A stretch of 17,995 nucleotides of DNA from UKL13-2 sp043768625. Its GTDB lineage: Bacteria > Pseudomonadota > Gammaproteobacteria > Burkholderiales > Usitatibacteraceae. Below are positions 1 to 7,650 of the stretch, one piece after another. Location of the stretch: contig JAYVKG010000234.1 of NCBI GenBank assembly GCA_043768625.1, forward strand, positions 1-17,995, read 5' to 3'. How positions within the stretch are numbered: position 1 is the first letter of the stretch; the number at the start of each line of letters is the position of its first letter. The notes under the pieces were generated by a model that did not search any database, had not been told where the DNA came from, and saw nothing but the letters and a program-made list of their open reading frames with translations. The position numbers and the translations under genes were made by a program.

Positions 1-335
1 TGCGCGATGCCTTCGTCCGCAAGGTTGAAATCCTCAAATTTTCCACACAAGACCTGGTCAAGACGTTGCGCGGCCAGCTCGGCGGTGGCGCGGTTTGGCT
101 CGATGCCAATAGTACGGCAGCCGGGATGGATGCGTTTGATGTGTGCGCCGAGGTTGCCCGATGAGCAACCTACATCCAATAGCACACGGGGTGGATGGGC
201 GAGCACTTCAAGCAGTTGCGGATTGAAGTGCTGTTGATAGGGCGTCGCGGGTGCGCCTTCTACGTTCAGACAAGTTTGCCAAACGTATGGTGTTTCATTG
301 CCGGTAGTCGGGGGCATAGAAAGTTGCAGGGACAT
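1..335 (-). CDS. Class I SAM-dependent methyltransferase, 5' part only
   Basis: Reading the minus strand from an ATG at 333-335 gives 111 open codons running off the left edge, so the C-terminal part is missing. At about residues 51-63 lies VLLDVGCSSGNLG, a classic motif I (glycine-rich SAM-binding loop). It is followed by IGIEPN near residue 76, where the acidic residue at the end of strand beta-2 normally binds the SAM ribose. This is a Rossmann-fold methyltransferase; the substrate cannot be told from this part. It is divergently oriented from glyQ, with 89 bp between the starts. In many betaproteobacteria lnt (apolipoprotein N-acyltransferase) lies upstream of glyQ, so this gene may mark a changed neighbourhood. 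The fold is confident; the exact start is moderately sure, since no strong Shine-Dalgarno is visible. Confidence 0.8.
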   Translation of the reverse strand, partial: MSLQLSMPPTTGNETPYVWQTCLNVEGAPATPYQQHFNPQLLEVLAHPPRVLLDVGCSSGNLGAHIKRIHPGCRTIGIEPNRATAELAAQRLDQVLCGKFEDFNLADEGIA

Positions 336-363
336 GGCTTTCACTTTTCGAGGAGCATGAATT

Positions 364-392
364 TTGCGTTACGAGGGGCTAACACGTAAAAT
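364..392 (+). promoter_or_regulatory. Putative sigma-70 promoter for the glyQ operon
   Basis: TTGCGT at 364-369 and TAAAAT at 387-392 are separated by 17 bp, the optimal sigma-70 spacing. They lie about 30 bp upstream of the glyQ start, inside the 89-bp gap between the divergent methyltransferase and glyQ. This is a visual match only; no start-site data exist here. Confidence 0.4.
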
Positions 393-424
393 TACTAGTT
401 TAGCGCAAGATTTTCTTCGCATTC

Positions 425-1339
425 ATGATCACCTTTCAAGAAATTATCCTCAAACTCCAGCATTACTGGAATCAGCAAGGCTGTGCCCTGTTGCAGCCTT
501 ATGATATGGAAGTAGGCGCTGGCACCTCGCATACCGCCACATTCTTGCGAGCACTCGGGCCCGAGCCGTGGCGCGCGGCCTACGTGCAGCCATCCCGCCG
601 CCCCAAGGATGGACGCTATGGTGAAAATCCAAATCGCCTGCAGCACTACTATCAGTTTCAGGTGGTGCTGAAGCCTTCTCCAGTTGATATTCTTGAGCTG
701 TATCTGGGGTCTCTCACGTCGCTCGGTCTGGATTTGCAGAAAAACGATGTGCGTTTTGTCGAGGACGATTGGGAGAATCCTACGCTGGGTGCATGGGGCC
801 TCGGCTGGGAGGTGTGGCTCAACGGCATGGAAGTCACCCAGTTCACGTATTTTCAGCAGGTGGGTGGCATCGCATGCGAGCCGATCACTGGCGAAATTAC
901 TTATGGGCTGGAACGACTCGCGATGTATTTGCAAAATAAGGAAAATGTCTTCGATCTGGTATGGACGAGCTGGAAAGAGAATGGCAATGAACGACGGTTA
1001 AGTTATGGCGATGTCTTTCTCCAAAATGAGATCGAGCAATCGACTTACAATTTCCAGCACGTAAATGTGGACGCATTGTTGCGCCACTTTGTTGATTTCG
1101 AAGGCAACGCAAAGTCGCTGATGGAAAAACAGCTGGCGCTGCCCGCGTACGAGCAAATATTGAAAGCGGCACATTCGTTTAATCTGCTGGATGCTGCGGG
1201 CGCCATCTCGGTCACCGAACGCGCCGCTTATATGGGTCGCATCCGCAACCTGGCGCGCAGTGTGGCGCAGAGCTATCTTGAATCGCGTGAGCGACTGGGC
1301 TTTCCAATGTTGCATGGGTCCAAGCGCGTGGCCGCATGA
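425..1339 (+). CDS. glyQ: Glycyl-tRNA synthetase alpha subunit
   Basis: This 304-residue protein is the alpha chain of the bacterial alpha2-beta2 glycyl-tRNA synthetase, which charges tRNA-Gly with glycine using ATP in the cytoplasm. The length matches the family (E. coli GlyQ is 303 residues). The N-terminus (MITFQEIILKLQHYWNQQGC) and the stretches VQPSRRPKDGRYGENPNRLQ and EPITGEITYGLERLAMYLQ are highly characteristic of GlyQ, which carries the class II aminoacylation core. Its last codons overlap the glyS start in an ATGA arrangement (1336-1339), the normal translational coupling of the two subunits. It is the first gene of an operon continuing through gmhB and plsC. There is no strong Shine-Dalgarno before 425, but the start agrees with the family N-terminus. 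Confidence 0.98.
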   Translation: MITFQEIILKLQHYWNQQGCALLQPYDMEVGAGTSHTATFLRALGPEPWRAAYVQPSRRPKDGRYGENPNRLQHYYQFQVVLKPSPVDILELYLGSLTSLGLDLQKNDVRFVEDDWENPTLGAWGLGWEVWLNGMEVTQFTYFQQVGGIACEPITGEITYGLERLAMYLQNKENVFDLVWTSWKENGNERRLSYGDVFLQNEIEQSTYNFQHVNVDALLRHFVDFEGNAKSLMEKQLALPAYEQILKAAHSFNLLDAAGAISVTERAAYMGRIRNLARSVAQSYLESRERLGFPMLHGSKRVAA

Positions 1340-3471
1340 CTTCAGCAACGTTATTGGTTGAAATTTTCACCGAAGAGTTGCCGCCAAAGTCCTTGAAACG
1401 GCTGGGCGACGCGTTTGCCCAAGGCGTCGCGCATGCGTTGGACAGCCGCAGCCTGTTGGCGCCGGGGTATGAGATCTCAACGTATGCGACACCGCGACGG
1501 TTGGCGGTCAAAATCACGAGAGTTTGGCCAGTTGCGCCGGACCAGCCGAATAACGAAAAACTCATGCCGGTGGCGGTCGGCGTCGATAAAAATGGAAATG
1601 CCACGCCAGCGCTGCTGAAGAAACTCGGCGCCCGGTCGCTTGGACATATCCCGCTGGCGCAGTTGCAGCGCGAGAGCGACGGCAAGGTCGATCAGTTGGT
1701 CTATCGTGACATTGCAAAAGGCCAGACACTTCTGGTGGCATTGCAAGCGGCGCTGGAGGAGGCAATTGCGCGTCTACCCGTGTCAAAAGTGATGAACTAT
1801 CAACTCGCTGATGGCGCAACCACCGTTCAATTCGTGCGTCCCGCGCACGAATTGGTCGCTTTATATGGTGCAGAAGTTATCCCCGTTCACGCGCTTGGCC
1901 TGCAAGCCGGCCGCACCACGCACGGCCATCGCTTTCAGGGTGTCGCAGAGGTAGTTCTCAACCACGCCGACGAATACGAAACGCGTTTGGAAAACGAAGG
2001 CGGCGTTATCGCCAGCTTCGAAAAACGCCGGGACGAAATCAACCGCCTGCTATTTGTGCACGCCGAACAAACTGGCGACACGCTGGGCGACCCGGAAGGT
2101 TACGCGGCGCTGCTCGATGAAGTAACAGCATTGGTCGAACGGCCAACGGTGTACGTCGGTAAATTTGATGTCGAGTTTTTACAGGTACCGACAGAGTGCC
2201 TGGTGCTGACGATGAAATTTAATCAGAAATATTTTCCGTTGTTCCTGTCCGAAGGCGGGCTGTCGAGCCGGTTCCTGATTGTCAGCAATATGCGGTTGGA
2301 TGACCCGCGAACCGTGATCGAAGGTAATGAGCGGGTGATTCGTCCAAGGCTAGCCGATGCGCGTTTCTTTTTTGAGACGGACAAGAAGACAAAACTGGCT
2401 GATCGCATCCCTGGACTTGCCGGCGTGGTGTATCACAACAGGCTGGGGACGCAGGGCAAGCGCGTTGAGCGGGTCTGTGTGCTTGCGGCACACATCGCAG
2501 CTGCGATCGGGGCGGATGTCGAGCAGGCAAAACGCGCCGCCTACCTCGCAAAAGGCGATCTTCTCACCGACATGGTAGGAGAATTTCCGGAGTTGCAGGG
2601 CACCATGGGCCGCTACTATGCATTACACGATGGTGAATCGCCGATAGTTGCCGACGCTGTCGCCCAGCATTATCAGCCACGGTTCGCGGGCGATAGACTC
2701 GCGGATTCGCCCGTTGCGCTGTCGGTGGCGCTGGCAGACAAGATGGAAACGCTGGCGGGCATGTTCTGCATTGGTCAGCAACCGAGCGGTGACAAGGATC
2801 CGTTTGCGCTGCGGCGGCACGCGCTGGGCGTGGCGCGAATGCTGGTCGAAAAAAAGTTGCCGATTAACGTTTTCGACTTGATCGGGCGCGCGTGCGCGCT
2901 CGTTCCTGACGATGCAATAGTGTCGGGCCCGGACGGAGTCGCCGCACAAAGAGGCTTCCAGCAGTCCGTAATATTGGAATTCATCCATGACCGTCTGAAG
3001 GGGTACTTGCGTGAATTGGCTTATTCAACACTTGAAATTGAATCAATTCTTTCAAAAAAACCAGGCATTCTTGGTGAAGTGCCAGCCCTGCTTGATGCAG
3101 TGCGGGAGTTCCAGAAACTTCCGGAAGCGGCGAGTTTGGCCGTTGCCAACAAGCGTATCGGCAACATCCTAAAAAAAGCAGAAAAACGGTTTACCAATGC
3201 CGACGTGAAAGCGTTTGTGGAGCCGGCAGAAAGGGCGTTGTTCGATGCGCTTCAGGCGGCGCGGCCAGTGTTCGACAAGTGCTACACGGCCAACGATTTC
3301 GCCGGAGCGCTGCAGGCCCTCGCGCCGCTAAAAACCCCGGTAGATGCCTTTTTTGATCGCGTGATGGTCAACGCGGAGGACGCGGCGCTGCGCGAAAACC
3401 GAATGGCGTTACTAAGCGACCTCCACGTCTTGATGAATAAAGTCGCTGACCTTTCCAAACTTGCCGCATGA
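1336..3471 (+). CDS. glyS: Glycyl-tRNA synthetase beta subunit
   Basis: The 711-residue beta subunit pairs with GlyQ and contributes tRNA recognition. It is slightly longer than E. coli GlyS (689 residues). Family landmarks are the N-terminal LLVEIFTEELPPK (about residues 6-18), a mid-protein segment with TMGRYYALHDGE, and GDKDPFALRR at about 485-494. The last 120 or so residues form a helical region resembling the DALR anticodon-binding domain, ending near VMVNAEDAALRENRMALL. The start overlaps the glyQ stop by 4 bases, implying translational coupling and 1:1 output. The gene is intact with no unusual residues noticed; gmhB follows after 35 bp. Confidence 0.98.
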   Translation: MTSATLLVEIFTEELPPKSLKRLGDAFAQGVAHALDSRSLLAPGYEISTYATPRRLAVKITRVWPVAPDQPNNEKLMPVAVGVDKNGNATPALLKKLGARSLGHIPLAQLQRESDGKVDQLVYRDIAKGQTLLVALQAALEEAIARLPVSKVMNYQLADGATTVQFVRPAHELVALYGAEVIPVHALGLQAGRTTHGHRFQGVAEVVLNHADEYETRLENEGGVIASFEKRRDEINRLLFVHAEQTGDTLGDPEGYAALLDEVTALVERPTVYVGKFDVEFLQVPTECLVLTMKFNQKYFPLFLSEGGLSSRFLIVSNMRLDDPRTVIEGNERVIRPRLADARFFFETDKKTKLADRIPGLAGVVYHNRLGTQGKRVERVCVLAAHIAAAIGADVEQAKRAAYLAKGDLLTDMVGEFPELQGTMGRYYALHDGESPIVADAVAQHYQPRFAGDRLADSPVALSVALADKMETLAGMFCIGQQPSGDKDPFALRRHALGVARMLVEKKLPINVFDLIGRACALVPDDAIVSGPDGVAAQRGFQQSVILEFIHDRLKGYLRELAYSTLEIESILSKKPGILGEVPALLDAVREFQKLPEAASLAVANKRIGNILKKAEKRFTNADVKAFVEPAERALFDALQAARPVFDKCYTANDFAGALQALAPLKTPVDAFFDRVMVNAEDAALRENRMALLSDLHVLMNKVADLSKLAA

Positions 3472-3506
3472 TCGGGCGCTGATTCGCATCACGTAGAATC
3501 CAATCT

Positions 3507-4076
3507 ATGAGTATCCAAACGAAGCTGGTGATTCTCGACCGCGATGGCGTGATTAACCACGATAGTGACCAGTTTATAAAATCGCCAGATGAATGGAAGC
3601 CCATCGATGGCGCGGTGGAAGCGATTGCGCGTCTGAATCAGAATGGTTATCGCGTGGTTGTCGCCACCAACCAGTCCGGCATCGGGCGGGGGTTGTTTGA
3701 TATGGCTACCTTTAACGCGATCAACGACAAAATGATGGAGCTGGTATTTCGCCGCGGCGGCCGGATTGACGCAATTTTCTTTTGTCCGTGTACCGCCGAG
3801 CAGCATTGCCATTGCCGTAAGCCTGACACCGGGATGTTTGAAGATATCGCCGCACGGTTTCAGACGGGGCTCAGCAACGTACCGGCAATTGGCGATTCGC
3901 TGCGTGATCTTGAGGCCGCTGCCAAAGTGGGTTGTGCGCCGATTCTGGTACTCACCGGCAAGGGCAAAAAAACCAAAGAGAAGGCCGGATTGCCGCGTGG
4001 CACCAAGATTTTTGCCGATTTGACCGAGGCCGTGCAATTTCTGGTCGAGGATTCCGCGCGCGTGCAGGTTTGGTAA
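3507..4076 (+). CDS. gmhB: D-glycero-beta-D-manno-heptose-1,7-bisphosphate 7-phosphatase
   Basis: This 189-residue HAD-superfamily phosphatase removes the 7-phosphate in ADP-heptose synthesis, which supplies the LPS inner core. HAD motif I is DRDGVIN (D11 nucleophile, D13 acid/base), motif II is TNQSG at 54-58, the motif III lysine is K105 in CRKP, and motif IV is GDSLRD (D130). The GmhB-type zinc loop is present as FFCPCTAEQHCHCRKP, giving C93, C95, C101 and C103. In E. coli GmhB the ligands are Cys-His-Cys-Cys, so a cysteine here replaces the histidine. The gene lies 35 bp after glyS and 22 bp before plsC, clearly in one operon. A related histidinol-phosphatase-type HAD enzyme is the only realistic alternative. 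Confidence 0.93.
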   Translation: MSIQTKLVILDRDGVINHDSDQFIKSPDEWKPIDGAVEAIARLNQNGYRVVVATNQSGIGRGLFDMATFNAINDKMMELVFRRGGRIDAIFFCPCTAEQHCHCRKPDTGMFEDIAARFQTGLSNVPAIGDSLRDLEAAAKVGCAPILVLTGKGKKTKEKAGLPRGTKIFADLTEAVQFLVEDSARVQVW

Positions 4077-4098
4077 ATTAGAAAAGGCAATCCGACGC

Positions 4099-4815
4099 AT
4101 GGTGTTAATTCGCTCTTTACTATTTTTTTTGGCGTCCATCCTGGTCACAACCGCTTATGGCATTTTTGTGGTGCCGCTGATTTTCATTCATTACAACAGC
4201 GGTTACGACCTTGCAAAAAGCTGGGGGAAAAGCATTATCTGGCTGGCGAAAGTGATCTGTGGCATCGATTACTGGGTGAAGGGTCGCGAAAATATTCCCG
4301 CCTATCCCTGTGTGTCGATGGCCAAACACCAATCGGCCTGGGAGACCGTTTTTGTTTTGACGCTGCTGCCCCGCGCGGTCTGGATCATCAAGCGGGAAAT
4401 GGTGTGGGTGCCGGTTATCGGCTGGGTGCTTTATGCATTACAGTCGATTGCCATTGACCGCAAAAGCGGCAAGCGCGCGGTTCATCAAATTGAGGAGCAA
4501 GGCCGCGAACGCATCAGCCGCGGATTGTGGGTCTCGATTTTTCCTGAAGGCACGCGCATTGCACCTGGGCAACGCGGACGTTATGGTATCGGCGGGGCGT
4601 GGCTTGCGGCCAAGACCGGCACGCCGATACTGCCAATTGCGCACAACGCAGGCGAATGCTGGCGTCGCAATGCGTTTATGAAGTATCCGGGCAGGGTTAC
4701 GGTGAGCATCGGACCACCAATTATGACTGCGGGACGCGAACCGGCGGCCGTCATTGCTGAAGTTGAAACTTGGATAGAGGGTGAAATGCTTAAGCTGGCT
4801 CCAGCTTGTGCTTAG
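4099..4815 (+). CDS. plsC: 1-acyl-sn-glycerol-3-phosphate acyltransferase (PlsC family)
   Basis: This 238-residue inner-membrane enzyme is predicted to acylate lysophosphatidic acid to phosphatidic acid in phospholipid synthesis. Residues about 6-30 form a hydrophobic N-terminal membrane segment. The acyltransferase block follows: KHQSAWE around 76-82 is motif I, and FPEGTR at 148-153 is the phosphate-binding motif III. Motif I is usually written NHX4D; here the acidic position is Glu (H77, E82). From memory, HX4E occurs in proteobacterial relatives, so this is probably a subfamily trait rather than damage. The start at 4099 has an AAAAGG about 11 nt upstream. It lies 22 bp behind gmhB. The acyl acceptor is inferred from the family; lysophospholipid or lipid A acylation cannot be excluded. 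Confidence 0.88.
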   Translation: MVLIRSLLFFLASILVTTAYGIFVVPLIFIHYNSGYDLAKSWGKSIIWLAKVICGIDYWVKGRENIPAYPCVSMAKHQSAWETVFVLTLLPRAVWIIKREMVWVPVIGWVLYALQSIAIDRKSGKRAVHQIEEQGRERISRGLWVSIFPEGTRIAPGQRGRYGIGGAWLAAKTGTPILPIAHNAGECWRRNAFMKYPGRVTVSIGPPIMTAGREPAAVIAEVETWIEGEMLKLAPACA

Positions 4816-4865
4816 GACGGTTCCACGCCTGAAAAGTCAAATAGCGGAACAACGATAAGGGTGAA

Positions 4866-5627
4866 ATGTTTTTCAAATTAAAAAAAGACCCGCCCACCAA
4901 TATCGAGGACGCTGAACACAGTATTGCGCTGCAAGGTCACCGCGTCGATTACAAATTGGTCAGGCGGCGGGGTCGACGCGGGGTTGGTCTGAAGGTCGAC
5001 GGCTCCGGCATGACCGTAGCGGTAGCACTTTCGACGCCGATTTCAGCGGTGGAAGAAATGATCGGTAACAATGCGACCTGGGTACTGAAAAAACTCGATG
5101 AATGGTCGCATCGCCGGATCGTGCCGCAGATTTGGCTCACCGGTACCGACTTGCCATTCATGGGGAACGCTTTGACGTTGATGATCGATATTGACGCCCA
5201 TGCGCCGCAAACCAAACCAGTGGTTGAGCAGTTGATGGAGCGCTTGTTGGTGCGGGGCAGATTTACCGACCTGGCGGTGGTCGAGAAAGCAGTTACCCAA
5301 TGGTACAAAAAACAAGCATTGCCGCATTTTGCGCAGCGCGCTTTCTTTTTTGCCAAGTTGCACGGCCTGTCGCCGCCGCGCGTTTTTCTGTCGAGTGCCA
5401 ATAGCCGCTGGGGAAGTTGCAATTCTCGTCGTGAGGTGCGTTTTTCATGGCGACTGATCAAAGCGCGGTGCGCCTTGATTGATTACGTGGTTTGTCATGA
5501 ACTCGCCCATTTGCGGCACATGAATCATTCGGCCGCTTTCTGGGCGGAGGTAGAACGGATGTGTCCGGATTACCGTGCGTTGCGGGCGGAACTCGATCTT
5601 AATGACCATAGATTTCGCGCGTTTTAA
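4866..5627 (+). CDS. YgjP-like (DUF45) zinc metalloprotease
   Basis: The 253-residue protein belongs to the YgjP/WSS1-like metallopeptidase family (DUF45, M48-related). The zinc site is HELAH at 211-215, with the third ligand probably H221 in NHSAAFW. SRWGSC at 180-185, just before the catalytic helix, is a hallmark of the family. The N-terminal half (about 25-110) is a beta-rich domain typical of DUF45 proteins. No signal peptide or membrane segment is seen, so it should be cytoplasmic. The substrate is unknown; eukaryotic WSS1 acts on DNA-protein crosslinks, but that role should not be assumed here. AAGGGTGAA directly before the ATG is a good ribosome binding site. It follows plsC by 50 bp and is probably the last gene of the glyQ operon. 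Confidence 0.9.
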   Translation: MFFKLKKDPPTNIEDAEHSIALQGHRVDYKLVRRRGRRGVGLKVDGSGMTVAVALSTPISAVEEMIGNNATWVLKKLDEWSHRRIVPQIWLTGTDLPFMGNALTLMIDIDAHAPQTKPVVEQLMERLLVRGRFTDLAVVEKAVTQWYKKQALPHFAQRAFFFAKLHGLSPPRVFLSSANSRWGSCNSRREVRFSWRLIKARCALIDYVVCHELAHLRHMNHSAAFWAEVERMCPDYRALRAELDLNDHRFRAF

Positions 5628-5963
5628 CAGGCGTGCTGTTGACTAAAAAGCGGACAGAGGGATGTATGCGCGACGACTGTATGATCATGAGATCGCCACC
5701 ATATGCTTAGGTAAACCGCATGGTCATCTGCGCGGTTGCAATTGCCATTGGCTGCAGGAAATGTCCATCCTACAAGATTTGCCCGGCAAAAAGTGTTACT
5801 GGTGACCAGCATGCCGCTGCCGGCGCAGCGGAAAATGCAATACCTGAATCTGCGGCCGGAAAGGCAAAACAGCGATAACCGGTGCTCTTGCGAGGTCGGT
5901 CCCATGCTTGAAAATGTTAAACTTGCTGCAATGTAATAGTCCACCGCCTAAGCCCACTCAGAC
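5628..5963. other. Gene-free region between the YgjP-like gene and lpxC, with a hairpin
   Basis: These 336 bp hold no convincing gene; a 106-codon minus-strand ORF here shows no family features. Near the YgjP stop, AACAG (5626-5630) and CTGTT (5636-5640) could form a weak 5-bp hairpin without a T-tract. A stronger perfect hairpin lies at 5814-5831: CCGCTGC, loop CGGC, GCAGCGG. It lacks a T-tract on either strand, so it is not a standard terminator. The lpxC promoter occupies the right end. This region may be the join between two conserved neighbourhoods, since lpxC normally follows ftsZ. Confidence 0.5.
5908..5937 (+). promoter_or_regulatory. Putative sigma-70 promoter for lpxC
   Basis: TTGAAA at 5908-5913 and TGTAAT at 5932-5937 are separated by 18 bp. 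A transcript would start near 5944, leaving a short leader of about 20 nt before the lpxC ATG. It is the best promoter-like match in this gap, judged by eye only. Confidence 0.45.
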
Positions 5964-6884
5964 ATGATCAAGCAACGCACCCTCAAGAATAAAGTCCGCG
6001 CCACCGGGGTCGGGGTGCATCTCGGCCATCGTGTTGAGATGTTGATTCGCCCAGCGGGTCCCGATACCGGCATCGTTTTTTGCCGAACCGATTTGCCAGG
6101 CGCACCCATGGTGCGGGCCCACGCGCTCAATGTGAACGACACGCGCATGTCTACGCGAATCGAGAATCCTGAATCGGGCGCAAAAGTCGCCACGGTTGAA
6201 CACTTGATGTCGGCGTTCGCCGGCTTGGGGATCGATAACGCTTACGTTGATTTATCCGCCGAGGAAGTGCCGATTATGGATGGCAGTGCCGGCCCGTTTG
6301 TGTTTTTGCTCCAATCGGCCGGCATTGAAGAGCAGGGTCGCGCAAAACGTTATATCCGCGTGAAAAAGCTGATGGAATTAAAGGCAGAGGATCGCTACGT
6401 TTCGCTTGCGCCATTCAACGGATTCAAGCTCAAATTTACGATCGAGTTCGATCATCCTGTATTCAGCAAGGCAGCGTCGGATGTTGAGATCGATTTTGCC
6501 GATGTATCTTTTGCCAAAGAGGTTGCACGTGCAAGGACATTCGGATTTACCCACGACGTGGAAATGTTGCGCGAGATGGGCTTGGGTCGCGGTGGTTCGC
6601 TGGATAACGCCATCGTGATTGATGATTTTCGTGTGTTAAACAGCGAGGGACTGCGGTTTGACGACGAATTTGTAAAGCACAAGGCGCTCGACGCGGTTGG
6701 TGATATTTATATGCTGGGGCATCCGTTGATTGGCGCATTTCACGGTATCAAGTCCGGCCACGCCATGAACAATCAATTGGTACGCATGCTGTTGGCAGAT
6801 GAGGCGGCGTTTGAGTTTGTGACGTTCGATAAGCGCGATCAGTTGCCTGCGGCATTCGGCAATATGGCGCTTGCACCCCACTAA
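5964..6884 (+). CDS. lpxC: UDP-3-O-acyl-N-acetylglucosamine deacetylase
   Basis: LpxC is the zinc amidase that catalyses the committed step of lipid A synthesis, in the cytoplasm. The 306-residue length matches the family (E. coli 305). Zinc ligands are H80 (in VEHLMSA), H239 and D243 (in KHKALDAVGD). The catalytic pair is E79 and H266 (in GIKSGHAMNN). The opening IKQRTLKNKVRATGVGVH and the GLGRGGSLDNAIVID stretch are typical. LpxC normally closes the dcw division cluster after ftsZ; here ftsZ is not upstream, while the downstream partners are conserved. It has its own likely promoter; in E. coli LpxC is also controlled by FtsH proteolysis, which cannot be judged here. Confidence 0.98.
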   Translation: MIKQRTLKNKVRATGVGVHLGHRVEMLIRPAGPDTGIVFCRTDLPGAPMVRAHALNVNDTRMSTRIENPESGAKVATVEHLMSAFAGLGIDNAYVDLSAEEVPIMDGSAGPFVFLLQSAGIEEQGRAKRYIRVKKLMELKAEDRYVSLAPFNGFKLKFTIEFDHPVFSKAASDVEIDFADVSFAKEVARARTFGFTHDVEMLREMGLGRGGSLDNAIVIDDFRVLNSEGLRFDDEFVKHKALDAVGDIYMLGHPLIGAFHGIKSGHAMNNQLVRMLLADEAAFEFVTFDKRDQLPAAFGNMALAPH

Positions 6885-6901
6885 CTCGCCGGACACTTGT
6901 C

Positions 6902-7087
6902 ATGCTGATTGGCTTACGGCTATTGTTGATGGTCGCGGTGATTGCGGGGTCGGCGGCATTTCTGGGCTTCCTGTTCACTAAAAACCCACGCTTTTTAAAA
7001 TTGACTACAAATATTATCAAGGTGACATTGTTGTTTGCAGCGGTAATTGCCTTGATTTATGTTGTCGAACGGCTAGTGTTTCTTTAG
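6902..7087 (+). CDS. Small two-helix membrane protein downstream of lpxC
   Basis: This 61-residue protein consists almost entirely of two hydrophobic segments, about residues 3-25 and 40-58. A short polar turn with basic residues (TKNPRFLK) joins them, suggesting a helical hairpin in the inner membrane. It begins 17 bp after the lpxC stop and is likely cotranscribed with it. Its stop TAG (7085-7087) overlaps the TAA of the opposite-strand DUF721 gene (7084-7086), a tail-to-tail overlap. The hydrophobic pattern and tight packing argue for a real gene; similar small membrane ORFs after lpxC are recalled from betaproteobacteria, not checked. Function unknown. Confidence 0.75.
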   Translation: MLIGLRLLLMVAVIAGSAAFLGFLFTKNPRFLKLTTNIIKVTLLFAAVIALIYVVERLVFL

Positions 7088-7626
7088 CGCTTATTTTCTT
7101 TGTTAGTAAGTGTCCGCTTATTTTTGCTCGCGATGCTGTCCAGCGCGGTTTTCAGTGGAGAATCTTCCAAGGATTCAGCCAGTTCCAGCAACTTTTGATA
7201 CGGCATAGGCTGGCGAGGTAGGCTGACGCGGCGCTGGCTTTCGGCAACAAAAAACTCGGGTTGCACGATCACAGAAATTGCGGTAACCTCTTGATATTGC
7301 TTTTTATTTTGACAATATTTTTCACCGAAGCTCTCCAACAGACGCGGCAACATCTGCTTTAATTTTGCAGCTATGGCACCGTTGGCTGTTGCAATAACCA
7401 TTGTCGACCCCTCCAGTGTAGCGATGCGGCTTGAGTCAATAAGGCCGGGCGGTAGGGCATCGACAAAAGTTTTTTGAAGTTTGGAAAGCTGGCGCAGCCG
7501 CTGGTGAAACGGCAGTAGCGTCTCATTTTCGCGCAGCAGGGCATGGATGGGCCTGGCGCCGTTTTGTGGTTTGGTGGCTGATTGAGGTTTAGCGTCGGTC
7601 TGTGTCTTGGGCACCATGGCAGGCAT
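7084..7626 (-). CDS. DUF721 / DciA-like protein
   Basis: This 180-residue protein has the position and pattern of DUF721 proteins, the family that includes DciA, which loads the DnaB replicative helicase in bacteria lacking DnaC. After a polar, low-complexity N-terminus (about 1-28, rich in K, Q, P), a compact domain runs from about 35 to 115. It has the expected basic helix, then LEGSTMVIATANGAIAAKLK, a strand followed by a helix as in the family. The C-terminal tail is basic (SKNKRTLTNKENKR). DUF721 genes sit next to lpxC and secA in many proteobacteria, which supports the call; the helicase-loading role is inferred. It is divergent from the M23 gene with a 24-bp gap. A second ATG at 7615-7617, three codons in, is also possible. 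Confidence 0.75.
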   Translation of the reverse strand: MPAMVPKTQTDAKPQSATKPQNGARPIHALLRENETLLPFHQRLRQLSKLQKTFVDALPPGLIDSSRIATLEGSTMVIATANGAIAAKLKQMLPRLLESFGEKYCQNKKQYQEVTAISVIVQPEFFVAESQRRVSLPRQPMPYQKLLELAESLEDSPLKTALDSIASKNKRTLTNKENKR

Positions 7627-7650
7627 TTCAGATTTGGGCAGGAGTATTAG

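Noticed and set aside
395..934. 179-codon minus-strand ORF over glyQ
   Set aside because: Antisense to a complete glyQ and without family features.
4324..4344. Loss of the catalytic Asp in PlsC (HX4E instead of HX4D)
   Set aside because: Glu keeps the charge, the other motifs are intact, and HX4E is recalled from related proteobacterial enzymes, so it is not treated as damage.
5624..5944. 106-codon minus-strand ORF in the gap before lpxC
   Set aside because: No ribosome binding site or domain, and Cys/Ser/Arg-rich as in random translation; it also reads across the 5814-5831 hairpin.
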